A DNA stretch of 64,000 nt from Bolinopsis microptera (lineage: Eukaryota; Ctenophora; Tentaculata; Lobata; Bolinopsidae), in NCBI RefSeq assembly GCF_026151205.1, contig NC_087073.1, positions 1 to 64,000 of the forward strand, in the 5' to 3' direction. The notes under the pieces were generated by a model, which saw only the letters and a program-made list of their open reading frames with translations, ran no database searches and had not been told where the DNA came from. The position numbers and the translations under genes were made by a program. Each line of letters opens with the position of its first letter. Positions within the stretch are counted from its first letter, which is position 1. Below, one piece after another: positions 48,501 to 60,269 of this stretch.

Positions 48501-49061
48501 ATTCCGTTCATTCCATGACTCAGGGAGCCTCTGGTGACAATTTTGACGTCAAAATAGTTAGTTAACACATCCCCCTACACCGTACAACCATTTCCAGCAC
48601 TCTGAAACTACTTTAACAGACTGAAATGACCGTATCAAAATGCCTCAAAAACCGTATCATTTGGTTCCACAATCTCGGATACTCATGAACCAGCTTTTTG
48701 ATACGGAAATGGAACCAAGTCTCTAGTGGGCGTTCTGGGAGTGCTAGGGCCACCAAACTTTGCAGGAACACTATTAGGGTCAATACCAAACGATTCCGAT
48801 CTGTTTTGGGGCAATCCGACGAGTTTTAGAAAAAAATTCATTTTTGTTCATTCCGTTCATTCCATGACTCAGGGAGCCTCTGGTGACAATTTTGACGTCA
48901 AAATAGTTAGTTAACACATCCCCCTACACCGTACAACCATAATTATCTATTTTTGCTCCAAAATATAGTCAAAATAACGTTGGTTCCAAACCGTATCAAA
49001 ACCGTATCAAAACCGTATCATTGGTTCCAAATTGGTTCCAAAATCTCGGATTCATGAACTC
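45530..49061. repeat. Right inverted end of the transposon: ten 349-bp tandem units
   Basis: Ten copies of a 349-bp unit, the last six nearly identical. From about 45.99 kb on, units alternate between CAATACCAAACG and CAATACCGAACG, giving a 698-bp higher-order period. Each holds TTTTGACGTCAAAA and ends near CCAGCTTTTTGATACGG. The outermost 120 bp contain three close-set CCGTATCA motifs before the terminal inverted repeat. The repeated 62-residue ORFs are by-products. Confidence 0.95.
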
Positions 49062-49319
49062 TAGCGCTCGGGAAACTTGTTCATTACACTTTTTGTAATA
49101 TCTTTACCGCCCAAATGGAACTGAACGGACTAAGAAAACGCATCAAATATATATTATATAAATATATTGGATACCATCACTTAAACATCTCCTCACAAAC
49201 AAGTTGATAGGTGCAATACCTTTCAATACAAGATAACAAATTAAAAAGGGCAACTACAGTTAACCGTATTACAAACCGGCTATTTACAATGACATTCCAA
49301 CATTATTTAACAAAATGCT

Positions 49320-49529
49320 TCAGTAAAACTCAGTACATAATGATAATAGTTTGTTGTATTTTCCATATCTTCTCAGTTTTAAGGAAACAGGGCCACTAAT
49401 CCTTGTTCCCAAAGGCTCGTGTTTGTCGTTGATAAAAACACAGTTGTTTGTGTCAAAACGAGGACAATCTCTTCTGTCACGCACTAATCCTGTTATCACT
49501 GCTTTATACATCTGGCCTTTATATGTTAC
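49320..49529 (-). CDS. MRPL14: MRPL14 (uL14m), exon 2
   Basis: Mitochondrial large-subunit ribosomal protein uL14. From the acceptor TGTGTTCAG|GTA the exon reads VTYKGQMYKAVITGL, then CPRFDTNNCVFINDKHEP, LGTRISGPVSLKLR and ends LCTEFY. It matches the C-terminal half of human MRPL14 ([34 protein letters not shown]-type), with PRFD.NN and P.GTRI conserved. It is phase 0 and joins exon 1 (56118) after GNVVK, giving about 137 residues, close to the 145 of the human protein. The intron between the exons is 6.6 kb, nearly all satellite. Confidence 0.87.
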   Translation of the reverse strand, partial: VTYKGQMYKAVITGLVRDRRDCPRFDTNNCVFINDKHEPLGTRISGPVSLKLRRYGKYNKLLSLCTEFY

Positions 49530-49800
49530 CTGAACACAAGTTATTATTTCACAGTGCACATTGTAAAGAATAGTTAAGGATTTAAAGGATCTAGCACCTA
49601 AACATATAGGTCTACTGAATGGGGGCTAATTAGGCTTAAATGGGCTATACATATCAATGTCTTCAATTCCAAGACTGAAATATAAGAAATAAATATCCGA
49701 GCCTCCGGGCCCCGACTTCCAAAAAGTGTGAAGAACACAAATACACTTCTAAGAAGTAAACTTGGGAGAACCAGCAGGAGTCTGAAACACTGGGTATACA

Positions 49801-49825
49801 GGGGGGGGGGGGGGGGGGGGGGGGG
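49801..49825. repeat. Poly-G tract in the MRPL14 intron
   Basis: A run of about 25 G on the + strand (C on the transcribed sense strand), about 90 bp before the 39-bp array starts. Exact length is probably uncertain. Confidence 0.9.
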
Positions 49826-49917
49826 CTCAATATACAATCAACAAATCAAGGCCTGATTGTGATTGTGGTTATTTACACAAATCATCGTTGCTTACAGTAT
49901 AAAAATACTCTTCACTC

Positions 49918-52900
49918 TTACCTTCACTACATTTCCAACATGAGGGGTATTGTCTCTTACCTTGACTACATTTCCAACATGAGGGGTGGTGTCTCTTACC
50001 TTGATTACATTTCCAACATGAGGGGTATTGTCTCTTACCTTGACTACATTTCCAACATGAGGGGTGGTGTCTCTTACCTTGACTACATTTCCAACATGAG
50101 GGGTATTGTCTCTTACCTTCACTACATTTCCAACATGAGGGGTGGTGTCTCTTACCTTGACTACATTTCCAACATGAGGGGTGGTGTCTCTTACCTTGAC
50201 TACATTTCCAACATGAGGGGTGGTGTCTCTTACCTTGACTACATTTCCAACATGAGGGGTGGTGTCTCTTACCTTGACTACATTTCCAACATGAGGGGTG
50301 GTGTCTCTTACCTTGACTACATTTCCAACATGAGGGGTGGTGTCTCTTACCTTGACTACATTTCCAACATGAGGGGTGGTGTCTCTTACCTTGACTACAT
50401 TTCCAACATGAGGGGTGGTGTCTCTTACCTTGACTACATTTCCAACATGAGGGGTGGTGTCTCTTACCTTGACTACATTTCCAACATGAGGGGTGGTGTC
50501 TTACCTTGACTACATTTCCAACATGAGGGGTGGTGTCTCTTACCTTGACTACATTTCTAACATGAGGGGTAGTGTCTTACCTTGACTACATTTCCAACAT
50601 GAGGGGTGGTGTCTCTTACCTTCACTACATTTCTAACATGAGGGGTAGTGTCTTACCTTGACTACATTTCCAACATGAGGGGTGGTGTCTCTTACCTTGA
50701 CTACATTTCCAACATGAGGGGTGGTGTCTCTTACCTTGACTACATTTCTAACATGAGGGGTAGTGTCTTACCTTGACTACATTTCCAACATGAGGGGTGG
50801 TGTCTCTTACCTTCACTACATTTCTAACATGAGGGGTAGTGTCTTACCTTGACTACATTTCCAACATGAGGGGTGGTGTCTCTTACCTTGACTACATTTC
50901 CAACATGAGGGGTGGTGTCTCTTACCTTCACTACATTTCTAACATGAGGGGTAGTGTCTTACCTTGACTACATTTCCAACATGAGGGGTGGTGTCTCTTA
51001 CCTTCACTACATTTCCAACATGAGGGGTATTGTCTCTTACCTTGACTACATTTCCAACATGAGGGGTGGTGTCTCTTACCTTGATTACATTTCCAACATG
51101 AGGGGTATTGTCTCTTACCTTGACTACATTTCCAACATGAGGGGTGGTGTCTCTTACCTTGACTACATTTCCAACATGAGGGGTATTGTCTCTTACCTTC
51201 ACTACATTTCCAACATGAGGGGTGGTGTCTCTTACCTTGACTACATTTCCAACATGAGGGGTGGTGTCTCTTACCTTGACTACATTTCCAACATGAGGGG
51301 TGGTGTCTCTTACCTTGACTACATTTCCAACATGAGGGGTGGTGTCTCTTACCTTGACTACATTTCCAACATGAGGGGTGGTGTCTCTTACCTTGACTAC
51401 ATTTCCAACATGAGGGGTGGTGTCTCTTACCTTGACTACATTTCCAACATGAGGGGTGGTGTCTCTTACCTTCACTACATTTCTAACATGAGGGGTAGTG
51501 TCTTACCTTGACTACATTTCCAACATGAGGGGTGGTGTCTCTTACCTTGACTACATTTCTAACATGAGGGGTAGTGTCTTACCTTGACTACATTTCCAAC
51601 ATGAGGGGTGGTGTCTCTTACCTTGACTACATTTCCAACATGAGGGGTGGTGTCTCTTACCTTGACTACATTTCCAACATGAGGGGTGGTGTCTCTTACC
51701 TTGACTACATTTCCAACATGAGGGGTGGTGTCTCTTACCTTGACTACATTTCCAACATGAGGGGTGGTGTCTCTTACCTTCACTACATTTCTAACATGAG
51801 GGGTAGTGTCTTACCTTGACTACATTTCCAACATGAGGGGTGGTGTCTCTTACCTTGACTACATTTCTAACATGAGGGGTAGTGTCTTACCTTGACTACA
51901 TTTCCAACATGAGGGGTGGTGTCTCTTACCTTCACTACATTTCTAACATGAGGGGTAGTGTCTTACCTTGACTACATTTCCAACATGAGGGGTGGTGTCT
52001 CTTACCTTGACTACATTTCCAACATGAGGGGTGGTGTCTCTTACCTTGACTACATTTCCAACATGAGGGGTGGTGTCTCTTACCTTGACTACATTTCCAA
52101 CATGAGGGGTGGTGTCTCTTACCTTGACTACATTTCCAACATGAGGGGTGGTGTCTCTTACCTTGACTACATTTCCAACATGAGGGGTGGTGTCTCTTAC
52201 CTTGACTACATTTCCAACATGAGGGGTGGTGTCTCTTACCTTGACTACATTTCCAACATGAGGGGTGGTGTCTCTTACCTTGACTACATTTCCAACATGA
52301 GGGGTGGTGTCTCTTACCTTGACTACATTTCCAACATGAGGGGTGGTGTCTCTTACCTTGACTACATTTCCAACATGAGGGGTAGTGTCTCTTACCTTGA
52401 CTACATTTCCAACATGAGGGGTGGTGTCTCTTACCTTGACTACATTTCTAACATGAGGGGTGGTGTCTCTTACCTTGACTACATTTCCAACATGAGGGGT
52501 AGTGTCTCTTACCTTGACTACATTTCCAACATGAGGGGTGGTGTCTCTTACCTTGACTACATTTCCAACATGAGGGGTGGTGTCTCTTACCTTGACTACA
52601 TTTCCAACATGAGGGGTGGTGTCTCTTACCTTGACTACATTTCCAACATGAGGGGTGGTGTCTCTTACCTTGACTACATTTCCAACATGAGGGGTGGTGT
52701 CTTACCTTGACTACATTTCCAACATGAGGGGTGGTGTCTCTTACCTTGACTACATTTCTAACATGAGGGGTAGTGTCTTACCTTGACTACATTTCCAACA
52801 TGAGGGGTGGTGTCTCTTACCTTCACTACATTTCTAACATGAGGGGTAGTGTCTTACCTTGACTACATTTCCAACATGAGGGGTGGTGTCTCTTACCTTG

Positions 52901-55900
52901 ACTACATTTCCAACATGAGGGGTGGTGTCTCTTACCTTGACTACATTTCTAACATGAGGGGTAGTGTCTTACCTTGACTACATTTCCAACATGAGGGGTG
53001 GTGTCTCTTACCTTCACTACATTTCTAACATGAGGGGTAGTGTCTTACCTTGACTACATTTCCAACATGAGGGGTGGTGTCTCTTACCTTGACTACATTT
53101 CCAACATGAGGGGTGGTGTCTCTTACCTTCACTACATTTCTAACATGAGGGGTAGTGTCTTACCTTGACTACATTTCCAACATGAGGGGTGGTGTCTCTT
53201 ACCTTCACTACATTTCCAACATGAGGGGTATTGTCTCTTACCTTGACTACATTTCCAACATGAGGGGTGGTGTCTCTTACCTTGATTACATTTCCAACAT
53301 GAGGGGTATTGTCTCTTACCTTGACTACATTTCCAACATGAGGGGTGGTGTCTCTTACCTTGACTACATTTCCAACATGAGGGGTATTGTCTCTTACCTT
53401 CACTACATTTCCAACATGAGGGGTGGTGTCTCTTACCTTGACTACATTTCCAACATGAGGGGTGGTGTCTCTTACCTTGACTACATTTCCAACATGAGGG
53501 GTGGTGTCTCTTACCTTGACTACATTTCCAACATGAGGGGTGGTGTCTCTTACCTTGACTACATTTCCAACATGAGGGGTGGTGTCTCTTACCTTGACTA
53601 CATTTCCAACATGAGGGGTGGTGTCTCTTACCTTGACTACATTTCCAACATGAGGGGTGGTGTCTCTTACCTTCACTACATTTCTAACATGAGGGGTAGT
53701 GTCTTACCTTGACTACATTTCCAACATGAGGGGTGGTGTCTCTTACCTTGACTACATTTCTAACATGAGGGGTAGTGTCTTACCTTGACTACATTTCCAA
53801 CATGAGGGGTGGTGTCTCTTACCTTGACTACATTTCCAACATGAGGGGTGGTGTCTCTTACCTTGACTACATTTCCAACATGAGGGGTGGTGTCTCTTAC
53901 CTTGACTACATTTCCAACATGAGGGGTGGTGTCTCTTACCTTGACTACATTTCCAACATGAGGGGTGGTGTCTCTTACCTTCACTACATTTCTAACATGA
54001 GGGGTAGTGTCTTACCTTGACTACATTTCCAACATGAGGGGTGGTGTCTCTTACCTTGACTACATTTCTAACATGAGGGGTAGTGTCTTACCTTGACTAC
54101 ATTTCCAACATGAGGGGTGGTGTCTCTTACCTTCACTACATTTCTAACATGAGGGGTAGTGTCTTACCTTGACTACATTTCCAACATGAGGGGTGGTGTC
54201 TCTTACCTTGACTACATTTCCAACATGAGGGGTGGTGTCTCTTACCTTGACTACATTTCCAACATGAGGGGTGGTGTCTCTTACCTTGACTACATTTCCA
54301 ACATGAGGGGTGGTGTCTCTTACCTTGACTACATTTCCAACATGAGGGGTGGTGTCTCTTACCTTGACTACATTTCCAACATGAGGGGTGGTGTCTCTTA
54401 CCTTGACTACATTTCCAACATGAGGGGTGGTGTCTCTTACCTTGACTACATTTCCAACATGAGGGGTGGTGTCTCTTACCTTGACTACATTTCCAACATG
54501 AGGGGTGGTGTCTCTTACCTTGACTACATTTCCAACATGAGGGGTGGTGTCTCTTACCTTGACTACATTTCCAACATGAGGGGTAGTGTCTCTTACCTTG
54601 ACTACATTTCCAACATGAGGGGTGGTGTCTCTTACCTTGACTACATTTCTAACATGAGGGGTGGTGTCTCTTACCTTGACTACATTTCCAACATGAGGGG
54701 TAGTGTCTCTTACCTTGACTACATTTCCAACATGAGGGGTGGTGTCTCTTACCTTGACTATTTTTCCAACATGAGGGGTAGTGTCTCTTACCTTGACTAC
54801 ATTTCCAACATGAGGGGTGGTGTCTCTTACCTTGACTACATTTCCAACATGAGGGGTGGTGTCTCTTACCTTGACTACATTTCCAACATGAGGGGTAGTG
54901 TCTCTTACCTTGACTACATTTCCAACATGAGGGGTAGTGTCTCTTACCTTGACTACATTTCCAACATGAAGGGTGGTGTCTCTTACCTTGACTACATTTC
55001 CAACATGAGGGGTGGTGTCTCTTACCTTCACTACATTTCCAACATGAGGGGTATTGTCTCTTACCTTGACTACATTTCCAACATGAGGGGTGGTGTCTCT
55101 TACCTTGATTACATTTCCAACATGAGGGGTATTGTCTCTTACCTTGACTACATTTCCAACATGAGGGGTGGTGTCTCTTACCTTGACTACATTTCCAACA
55201 TGAGGGGTGGTGTCTCTTACCTTGACTACATTTCCAACATGAGGGGTGGTGTCTCTTACCTTGACTACATTTCCAACATGAGGGGTAGTGTCTCTTACCT
55301 TGACTACATTTCCAACATGAGGGGTGGTGTCTCTTACCTTGACTACATTTCTAACATGAGGGGTGGTGTCTCTTACCTTGACTACATTTCCAACATGAGG
55401 GGTAGTGTCTCTTACCTTGACTACATTTCCAACATGAGGGGTGGTGTCTCTTACCTTGACTATTTTTCCAACATGAGGGGTAGTGTCTCTTACCTTGACT
55501 ACATTTCCAACATGAGGGGTGGTGTCTCTTACCTTGACTACATTTCCAACATGAGGGGTGGTGTCTCTTACCTTGACTACATTTCCAACATGAGGGGTAG
55601 TGTCTCTTACCTTGACTACATTTCCAACATGAGGGGTAGTGTCTCTTACCTTGACTACATTTCCAACATGAAGGGTGGTGTCTCTTACCTTGACTACATT
55701 TCCAACATGAGGGGTGGTGTCTCTTACCTTCACTACATTTCCATCATGAGGGGTGGTGTCTCTTACCTTGACTACATTTCCAACATGAGGGGTAGTGTCT
55801 CTTACCTTGACTACATTTCCAACATGAGGGGTGGTGTCTCTTACCTTGACTAAATTTCCAACATGAAGGGTGTTGTCTCTTACCTTGACTACATTTCCAA

Positions 55901-56117
55901 CATGAGGGGTGTTGTCTCTTACCTTGACTACATTTCCAACATGAGGGGTGGTGTATCTTACCTTGACTACATTTCCAACATGAGGGGTGGTGTCTCTTAC
56001 CTTGACTACATTTCCAACATGAGGGGTGGTGTCTCTTACCTTGACTACATTTTCAACATGAGGGGTAGTGTCTCTTACCTTGACTACATTTCCAACATGA
56101 GGGGTGGTGTCTCTTAC
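49918..56117. repeat. 39-bp array of about 159 copies of the MRPL14 exon 1 end and donor
   Basis: Each - strand unit ends GTAGTCAAG|GTAAGAGACA: the last bases of MRPL14 exon 1 followed by a consensus 5' splice site. Exon 1's final 39 nt differ from the unit at only about three positions, near their start. In the exon frame a unit reads VRDTTPHVGNVVK. Some units, all left of about 54.15 kb, are 37 bp (GGTAAGACAC) and break the frame. Near-identical blocks recur with a 2,201-bp offset (50.94-51.78 kb against 53.14-53.98 kb). Confidence 0.95.
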
Positions 56118-56321
56118 CTTGACTACATTTCCAACATGAGGGGTAGTGTCTTTACCGTAATAACCGATTATTTTAACCCAGCCATCGTCATCTCGATCCT
56201 GAGGTCCCGTAAAGTTACATAGCTTGTTGAGGCGTGCTTGTTTCAGCATTCCTCGTGTGCATACCAAAGGTGCAAACGTTTGACAGATATTTCCAGTGAG
56301 TAACCTTGCTTGCAATGCCAT
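56118..56321 (-). CDS. MRPL14: MRPL14 (uL14m), exon 1
   Basis: Sixty-eight codons from MALQARLLTGNICQTF to HVGNVVK. The N-terminus is rich in R, L, Q and T without acidic residues, as in mitochondrial targeting peptides. DGWVKIIGYYG followed by GNVVK aligns with the CIHVYKKNGVGKVGDQIL region of MRPL14, where GDQILLAIKGQ pairs without gaps with GNVVK|VTYKGQ across the splice. That places the genuine donor at 56117, the first of the long series of identical donors. An earlier GT at about 56155 (ACG|GTAAAG) would drop the last 13 residues. A poly-T run lies just upstream at 56340-56364. Confidence 0.8.
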
Positions 56322-56339
56322 CGCCTATGAATATGTTTG

Positions 56340-56364
56340 GTTTTTTTTTTTTTTTTTTTTTTTT
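56340..56364. repeat. Poly-T tract upstream of MRPL14
   Basis: About 24 T on the + strand (A on the gene's sense strand), 19 bp upstream of the MRPL14 start codon. It could be the tail of a small retroposed element, but no body was recognised. Confidence 0.9.
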
Positions 56365-57600
56365 GGGGACCGGTTTTTTATACCCGGCCAATGTTTACAA
56401 AATAATATAATACATAACAATATAATTTTATTTAATATGCGTGAATATGAAAATTGAAAATGTTGATTACGTCTATTCATTAAAAACAAAAACAGAAACT
56501 TTAAAAATTAAAACTTGTATATCATGATTTATTAACATATAGTGACAAATAATTTGATTTGATACGACAGATTATCACACGCACTGTTTTATAAGCCACT
56601 TGAGGTTAATACAAAAAAGAATAACTGAGCCCATGTCTTATCAGCACCTGCTAGCGCTATCTATATGATGCTATTAATATGACAGTGAATGGGCAGTGAA
56701 AAAAGTGGCATATGGTTGATAGTGACTAGTGTGCTAACCGTCTGGTTTTATTTATTCCTTAGTTTATTCTCGGTAGTTGATTTGTTGTGTGCCTGATCTT
56801 GTCGATTTACGTAGCCCGGGTAAATTATGTAACAGAAAAGGTGGCCATTCTTCATCGTTTCCTGAGCTTTGTAGTTCTATCATTACACGCTTCGCTGATT
56901 TCTTATATATGCTTATTGAGAAAATGCTAGATGGGCAAGTTATGCGACTAATGTTGTGCTCGGTAATAGCTAATATAGGACCTTTATACAGAACACTAGC
57001 GCGTAGATCTGGTTGAGAGAACGTTGTTAGCCAGTCGATATTGTCGTCATAAGACGTGCCATACTTTGGTATATCGGGAGGAAATAGGTCTTTTATCGAC
57101 GACGGCAGAAGGCCAACCAAATGGTTACATTTTGAAAAAAAAATATATAATATGGGGCAGGTTTTGAGCGTTACTAGATTCGATTTTCGTTTTATGAATA
57201 AAATTCAGTGTAAGTATAATCATACACTTAAAGACAGGATTACAATTTAGTAATAAAGGAATTCATATTACGAAAAGTTGTAGCCACTTAAGAATTATAA
57301 GTGAAGATCATAATCAAAACAACAGCAAATGAATTTATAATAAATGAGTTAATTGACTAATAGATATGGTATGAAAGTTAATCTGGAAACATCATTGAAT
57401 GATAGATTGCTCTGACTAATTGTTCGTTAGATAAGAAGTCTGACGTTACTCATTTACATAATAGATCATAATATCTGCAATGGTAAAAAGTGCTGCATGC
57501 AAAGTCTTGATAAGTTAGATTTTCTAAAATAACATAATTTGTAATATGGAAGAGAGATTGGCAAATGGAAGGAATCCCAACAGTTTTCAACAGTTCACAT
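56365..57600. other. Stretch with no recognised gene
   Basis: Intergenic DNA between MRPL14 and the membrane-protein cluster. A 118-residue - strand ORF (56764-57120) overlaps others on the + strand; none shows a known motif. Confidence 0.45.
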
Positions 57601-57607
57601 CTTTGAT

Positions 57608-57950
57608 CTAGTTTTGCAAACTGAAGTACAGCATTGTACCTAAATAATATAGTACATAAAAAGGGATTGTAAGACTCTTGTCACAGACTGTAAGACTCTT
57701 ATCACAAATCCTCTTAATAACATTTAGTGAAGGCGATAAGAGAGATGTTTCTTGTGTATCCAGATTCTTGTGTATATACAAGCCAGTACTTATTAAAATA
57801 AGTGGCAATAACACAGAAAATGTAAAGATAGGAATGCCATAAACCATCAAATAACAAATCGGTAACCAGAATGTGTTAAAGGTGGAAGCTGATTTCCACA
57901 TACCGAGATTCACCGATAAGTATTTATACCTGCGGTCTCTATATATAGAT
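57608..57950 (-). CDS. C-terminal exon of an LRAT-like membrane protein (paralogue)
   Basis: The exon reads MWKSASTFNTFWLPICYLMV, a hydrophobic stretch ending IFTFSVLLPLILIS, then KSLTIPFYVLYYLGTMLYFS before a stop. It aligns with MWRSGSTFYSCWLPLCYAIL and IGSVIYFSYQG of the neighbour at 60.3 kb, so it is the same protein family: three or so membrane segments. The likely acceptor is ACCGCAG at about 57937. It may be the last exon for the protein at 59.0-59.96 kb, spliced after GGQYAKM, though that donor (GTCACT) is poor. Confidence 0.5.
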
Positions 57951-58960
57951 ATACCGAGAGAAAGAAAAAGGAGGAGGAGAAAAAAGAGGAAGAAGTAAGA
58001 AAAATAAGAAAATTAATTTGATAAATCTAACGAGAACTTTCAGTTCTGTATGAGAGATTATCGTCAAAAATGAAAAATTGAAAAACGAAAAACTGTGTTT
58101 ACAATACTTTTTGGTTACTTAGCAACCGTAGAGATTCAGACATTTTATGTTGCACTTGGCAACAGCTCGCTTGTGTTGTTGTAAGTCACTAGTCAGTGTG
58201 TCTGTCAGTGTATCTGCATAGTGCAGTGTGTGTACAATGTATTTCAGTGCCGAGTACATGGCACCGGAATCGCGTGTGGCAAATTACGTGTACTAATTAC
58301 TTTTTAATGTAAGTCGCCTTATCATCGGCGTTATCTCTCTAACAAGATTAGACATTAAATTCACTACTCTTGCATCAAGTTACAAGGCCGAGCATAAAGT
58401 TTGTAGTAAGTATTATTTTGTTGGAAATTGATTTTGTTTCTTATGTTCAGTGCATTTCTAAAGACTTAAATAAATATTTGATCACATACGATTTATACTT
58501 TGATCTCTAGTTTGAAACTTTACTATTCTGTTAAATGGAGTTATCGTTCATTTCCAGGACTGAGACTCTTCATGCAATTTCACAAAGTCATAACGTAGTG
58601 GTAAAGGGCCACGTCTAAGTCCAAGGCAGACTAATACAACATGGACCCAGGTATCAGACGTGACTTTCTGTCCGCTGTAGTTAAAGTGTAGGCCGTCACG
58701 TGCTAGATGACCCCATCCGAACGATAGGTTATCAAACAGATGTATGTGCGACCGCTTAGCTCAGTCTGGGTCTCCATTTCAGTCAAATTGCAAATCGAAA
58801 TGTAGTGACTTACTTTAGTAGGGAGGTTTTTGTGGCTTTTAGGAAAAGGACCGCTCTGTGTCGGTACCACTGAGCCCGTGAGTTCGTCTGTTCGTCTGTT
58901 CGTCAGTAGTTACAAGCTGTATGCTGTAGCCAGTGCGTCGTAAAAACGGCTTATCTCATC
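57951..58960. other. Intron or intergenic stretch without recognised feature
   Basis: No conserved ORF. Two short stretches near 58590 (GTAGTGGTAA) and 58750 (GCTTAGCTCAG) recall tRNA A-boxes, but no matching B-box or cloverleaf follows. Confidence 0.4.
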
Positions 58961-58962
58961 AA

Positions 58963-59959
58963 TTAGCGAGAGAGATAAAAGACAAACATATACGAGATGT
59001 AAAAAGTGATAATGAAAAAAAGTGACATCTTTGCATATTGTCCTCCTCTTTTTCTGAAAGTACCCAGAGGTGTGCAAAGTATGCATTCTATTAAAAGAAA
59101 GCTAAGCAATTTCAGAGCAAACACCCCCAAAAACGTTTCTCTATCATTAACGATCAAGACGAAAATTATGACTAGTACTGCGTATACAACATACTGATAG
59201 TGATAAAAAGTTTCATATAATGCACCATCACTGTATAGAAAAAATAGCTCACACAAAACAGAGACGGTCCACACAAATAAGAATAAAGGATATCCACCGT
59301 CGCTAAACAGTTTGAGAGGGCTTGTCAAATCAGTTGGAGAAGTAAAGTCCCATGTTTTATCAATTGCAAACTTATCAAAGACTTCTTTTGAAAAATGTTG
59401 GCAGTTTCTGTCCACAAGATCGTATTTATTCGAATCCAGTTTGCTTTTTAAGCGGCGGACCATGTCAATAAGTGAAGAAGTTGATGCATCTTGAACCAGT
59501 AGGTGGATAGGTTTTGGACGAAGATGATCCTGGAAGTAAAATACAGCAGATTCGAGATTTTTACTCCAACTCACAAATATCCCATCTTTCATCTTATCAA
59601 CAGCCCAAAACATTCCATCTGTTTCAAACACAACAAATGTATGGTAGTCCACAGGTAGATATTGTCGCTGCATAAAACTGCGAACATATGGTGCGGAACT
59701 TTTAAACGGAGCAGTTAATGGTGAGCTGAAGACACTGATATTTTTGATGGCTGCCAGTTCATAATTATATAGTGTATTAAATCTGAACACTTGCTCGATA
59801 TTTTCAACAGTGACTTGTTCAGTAGAGGTATAGTTGGCAGTTGCATCAGTTAAAAGCAGTGTTCCAGCTCTTTTAAGCTTTACTTCACAGTTGTATACCA
59901 ACCACATACCCCAGATTACCAGATTCAGGAATATAACAGAAACTTCAATATAATGTGAC
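58963..59959 (-). CDS. LRAT/NlpC-P60-like domain with membrane segments
   Basis: The exon starts after TTTCAG at 59960 and reads SHYIEVSVIFLNLVIWGMWL, a membrane segment, before the ATG-based ORF of 314 residues. Counting from that Met, a domain of about residues 40-185 has VDYHTFVVFETDGMFWAVDK (His 89) and VDRNCQHFSKEVF (Cys 169, His 171): the circularly permuted papain-like pattern of LRAT and H-REV107 proteins, with His before an NC motif. Two further hydrophobic segments follow (205-225, 236-255), then RKRGG. LRAT-type proteins act as acyltransferases or phospholipases, but the activity here is unknown. The stop at 58963 may be intron read-through. Confidence 0.6.
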
Positions 59960-60268
59960 CTGAAATATCATTTAAATGTTTAGAAAACGTTTAATCGTTT
60001 TGTGAGCTTTACATTTTATTTCTTAATATTTAATTCTTAATATCTGAATCTGAATATTCACAACTCATCATGTAACTTTTTAGATTATCGAATTTCTGGA
60101 TGATTAATTTGCATCTTATCTTAAATGACTTAAATCTGAGAAGAATGTTTTATCAGCAAAGTTTATAATTATTTGCTATATAATAGAGTTTATTTCATGC
60201 CACTATGCGCTGCCACCCATGATGCATAAATTAACGGAAACAAAGTTTGATTCTAAATGTAGGACTTA
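59960..60268. other. Short intergenic or intronic stretch
   Basis: Contains the upstream intron of the 59.0-59.96 kb gene and the intron after the donor at 60269. Part (60171-60268) is duplicated at 62513 onward. No gene of its own. Confidence 0.5.
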
Positions 60269-60269
60269 C

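Larger units (their letters stand above)
35765..49061 (-). mobile_element. 13.3-kb KDZ/Zisupton-like DNA transposon with tandem-unit inverted ends
   Basis: The flanks share the 8-mer TAGCGCTC (35757-35764 and 49062-49069), read as a target duplication. The outer ends are inverted: ATGAATCCGAGATTGTGGAA on the left and ATGAATCCGAGATTTTGGAA on the complement of the right. Inside are about two (left) and ten (right, inverted) copies of a 349-bp unit. The - strand codes for cysteine clusters (HFHCKFCNKSPC, VHFHCLFCGTYLYH, KCNKCDID) and a C48 peptidase. CxC clusters, Ulp1 peptidases and 8-bp duplications are, as I recall, features of the KDZ (Kyakuja/Dileera/Zisupton) superfamily. Reading frames are interrupted, so this copy is probably dead. 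Confidence 0.7.

Noticed and set aside
46981-48914. Six identical 62-residue ORFs
   Set aside because: They are the same frame in successive 349-bp terminal repeats, with no supporting motif.
49918-56117. CRISPR array
   Set aside because: Units are contiguous with no unique spacers, the host is an animal, and the unit derives from an exon edge.
58560-58810. tRNA gene or tRNA-derived SINE
   Set aside because: GTAGTGGTAA and GCTTAGCTCAG resemble A-boxes, but no B-box, anticodon arm or tail could be paired.
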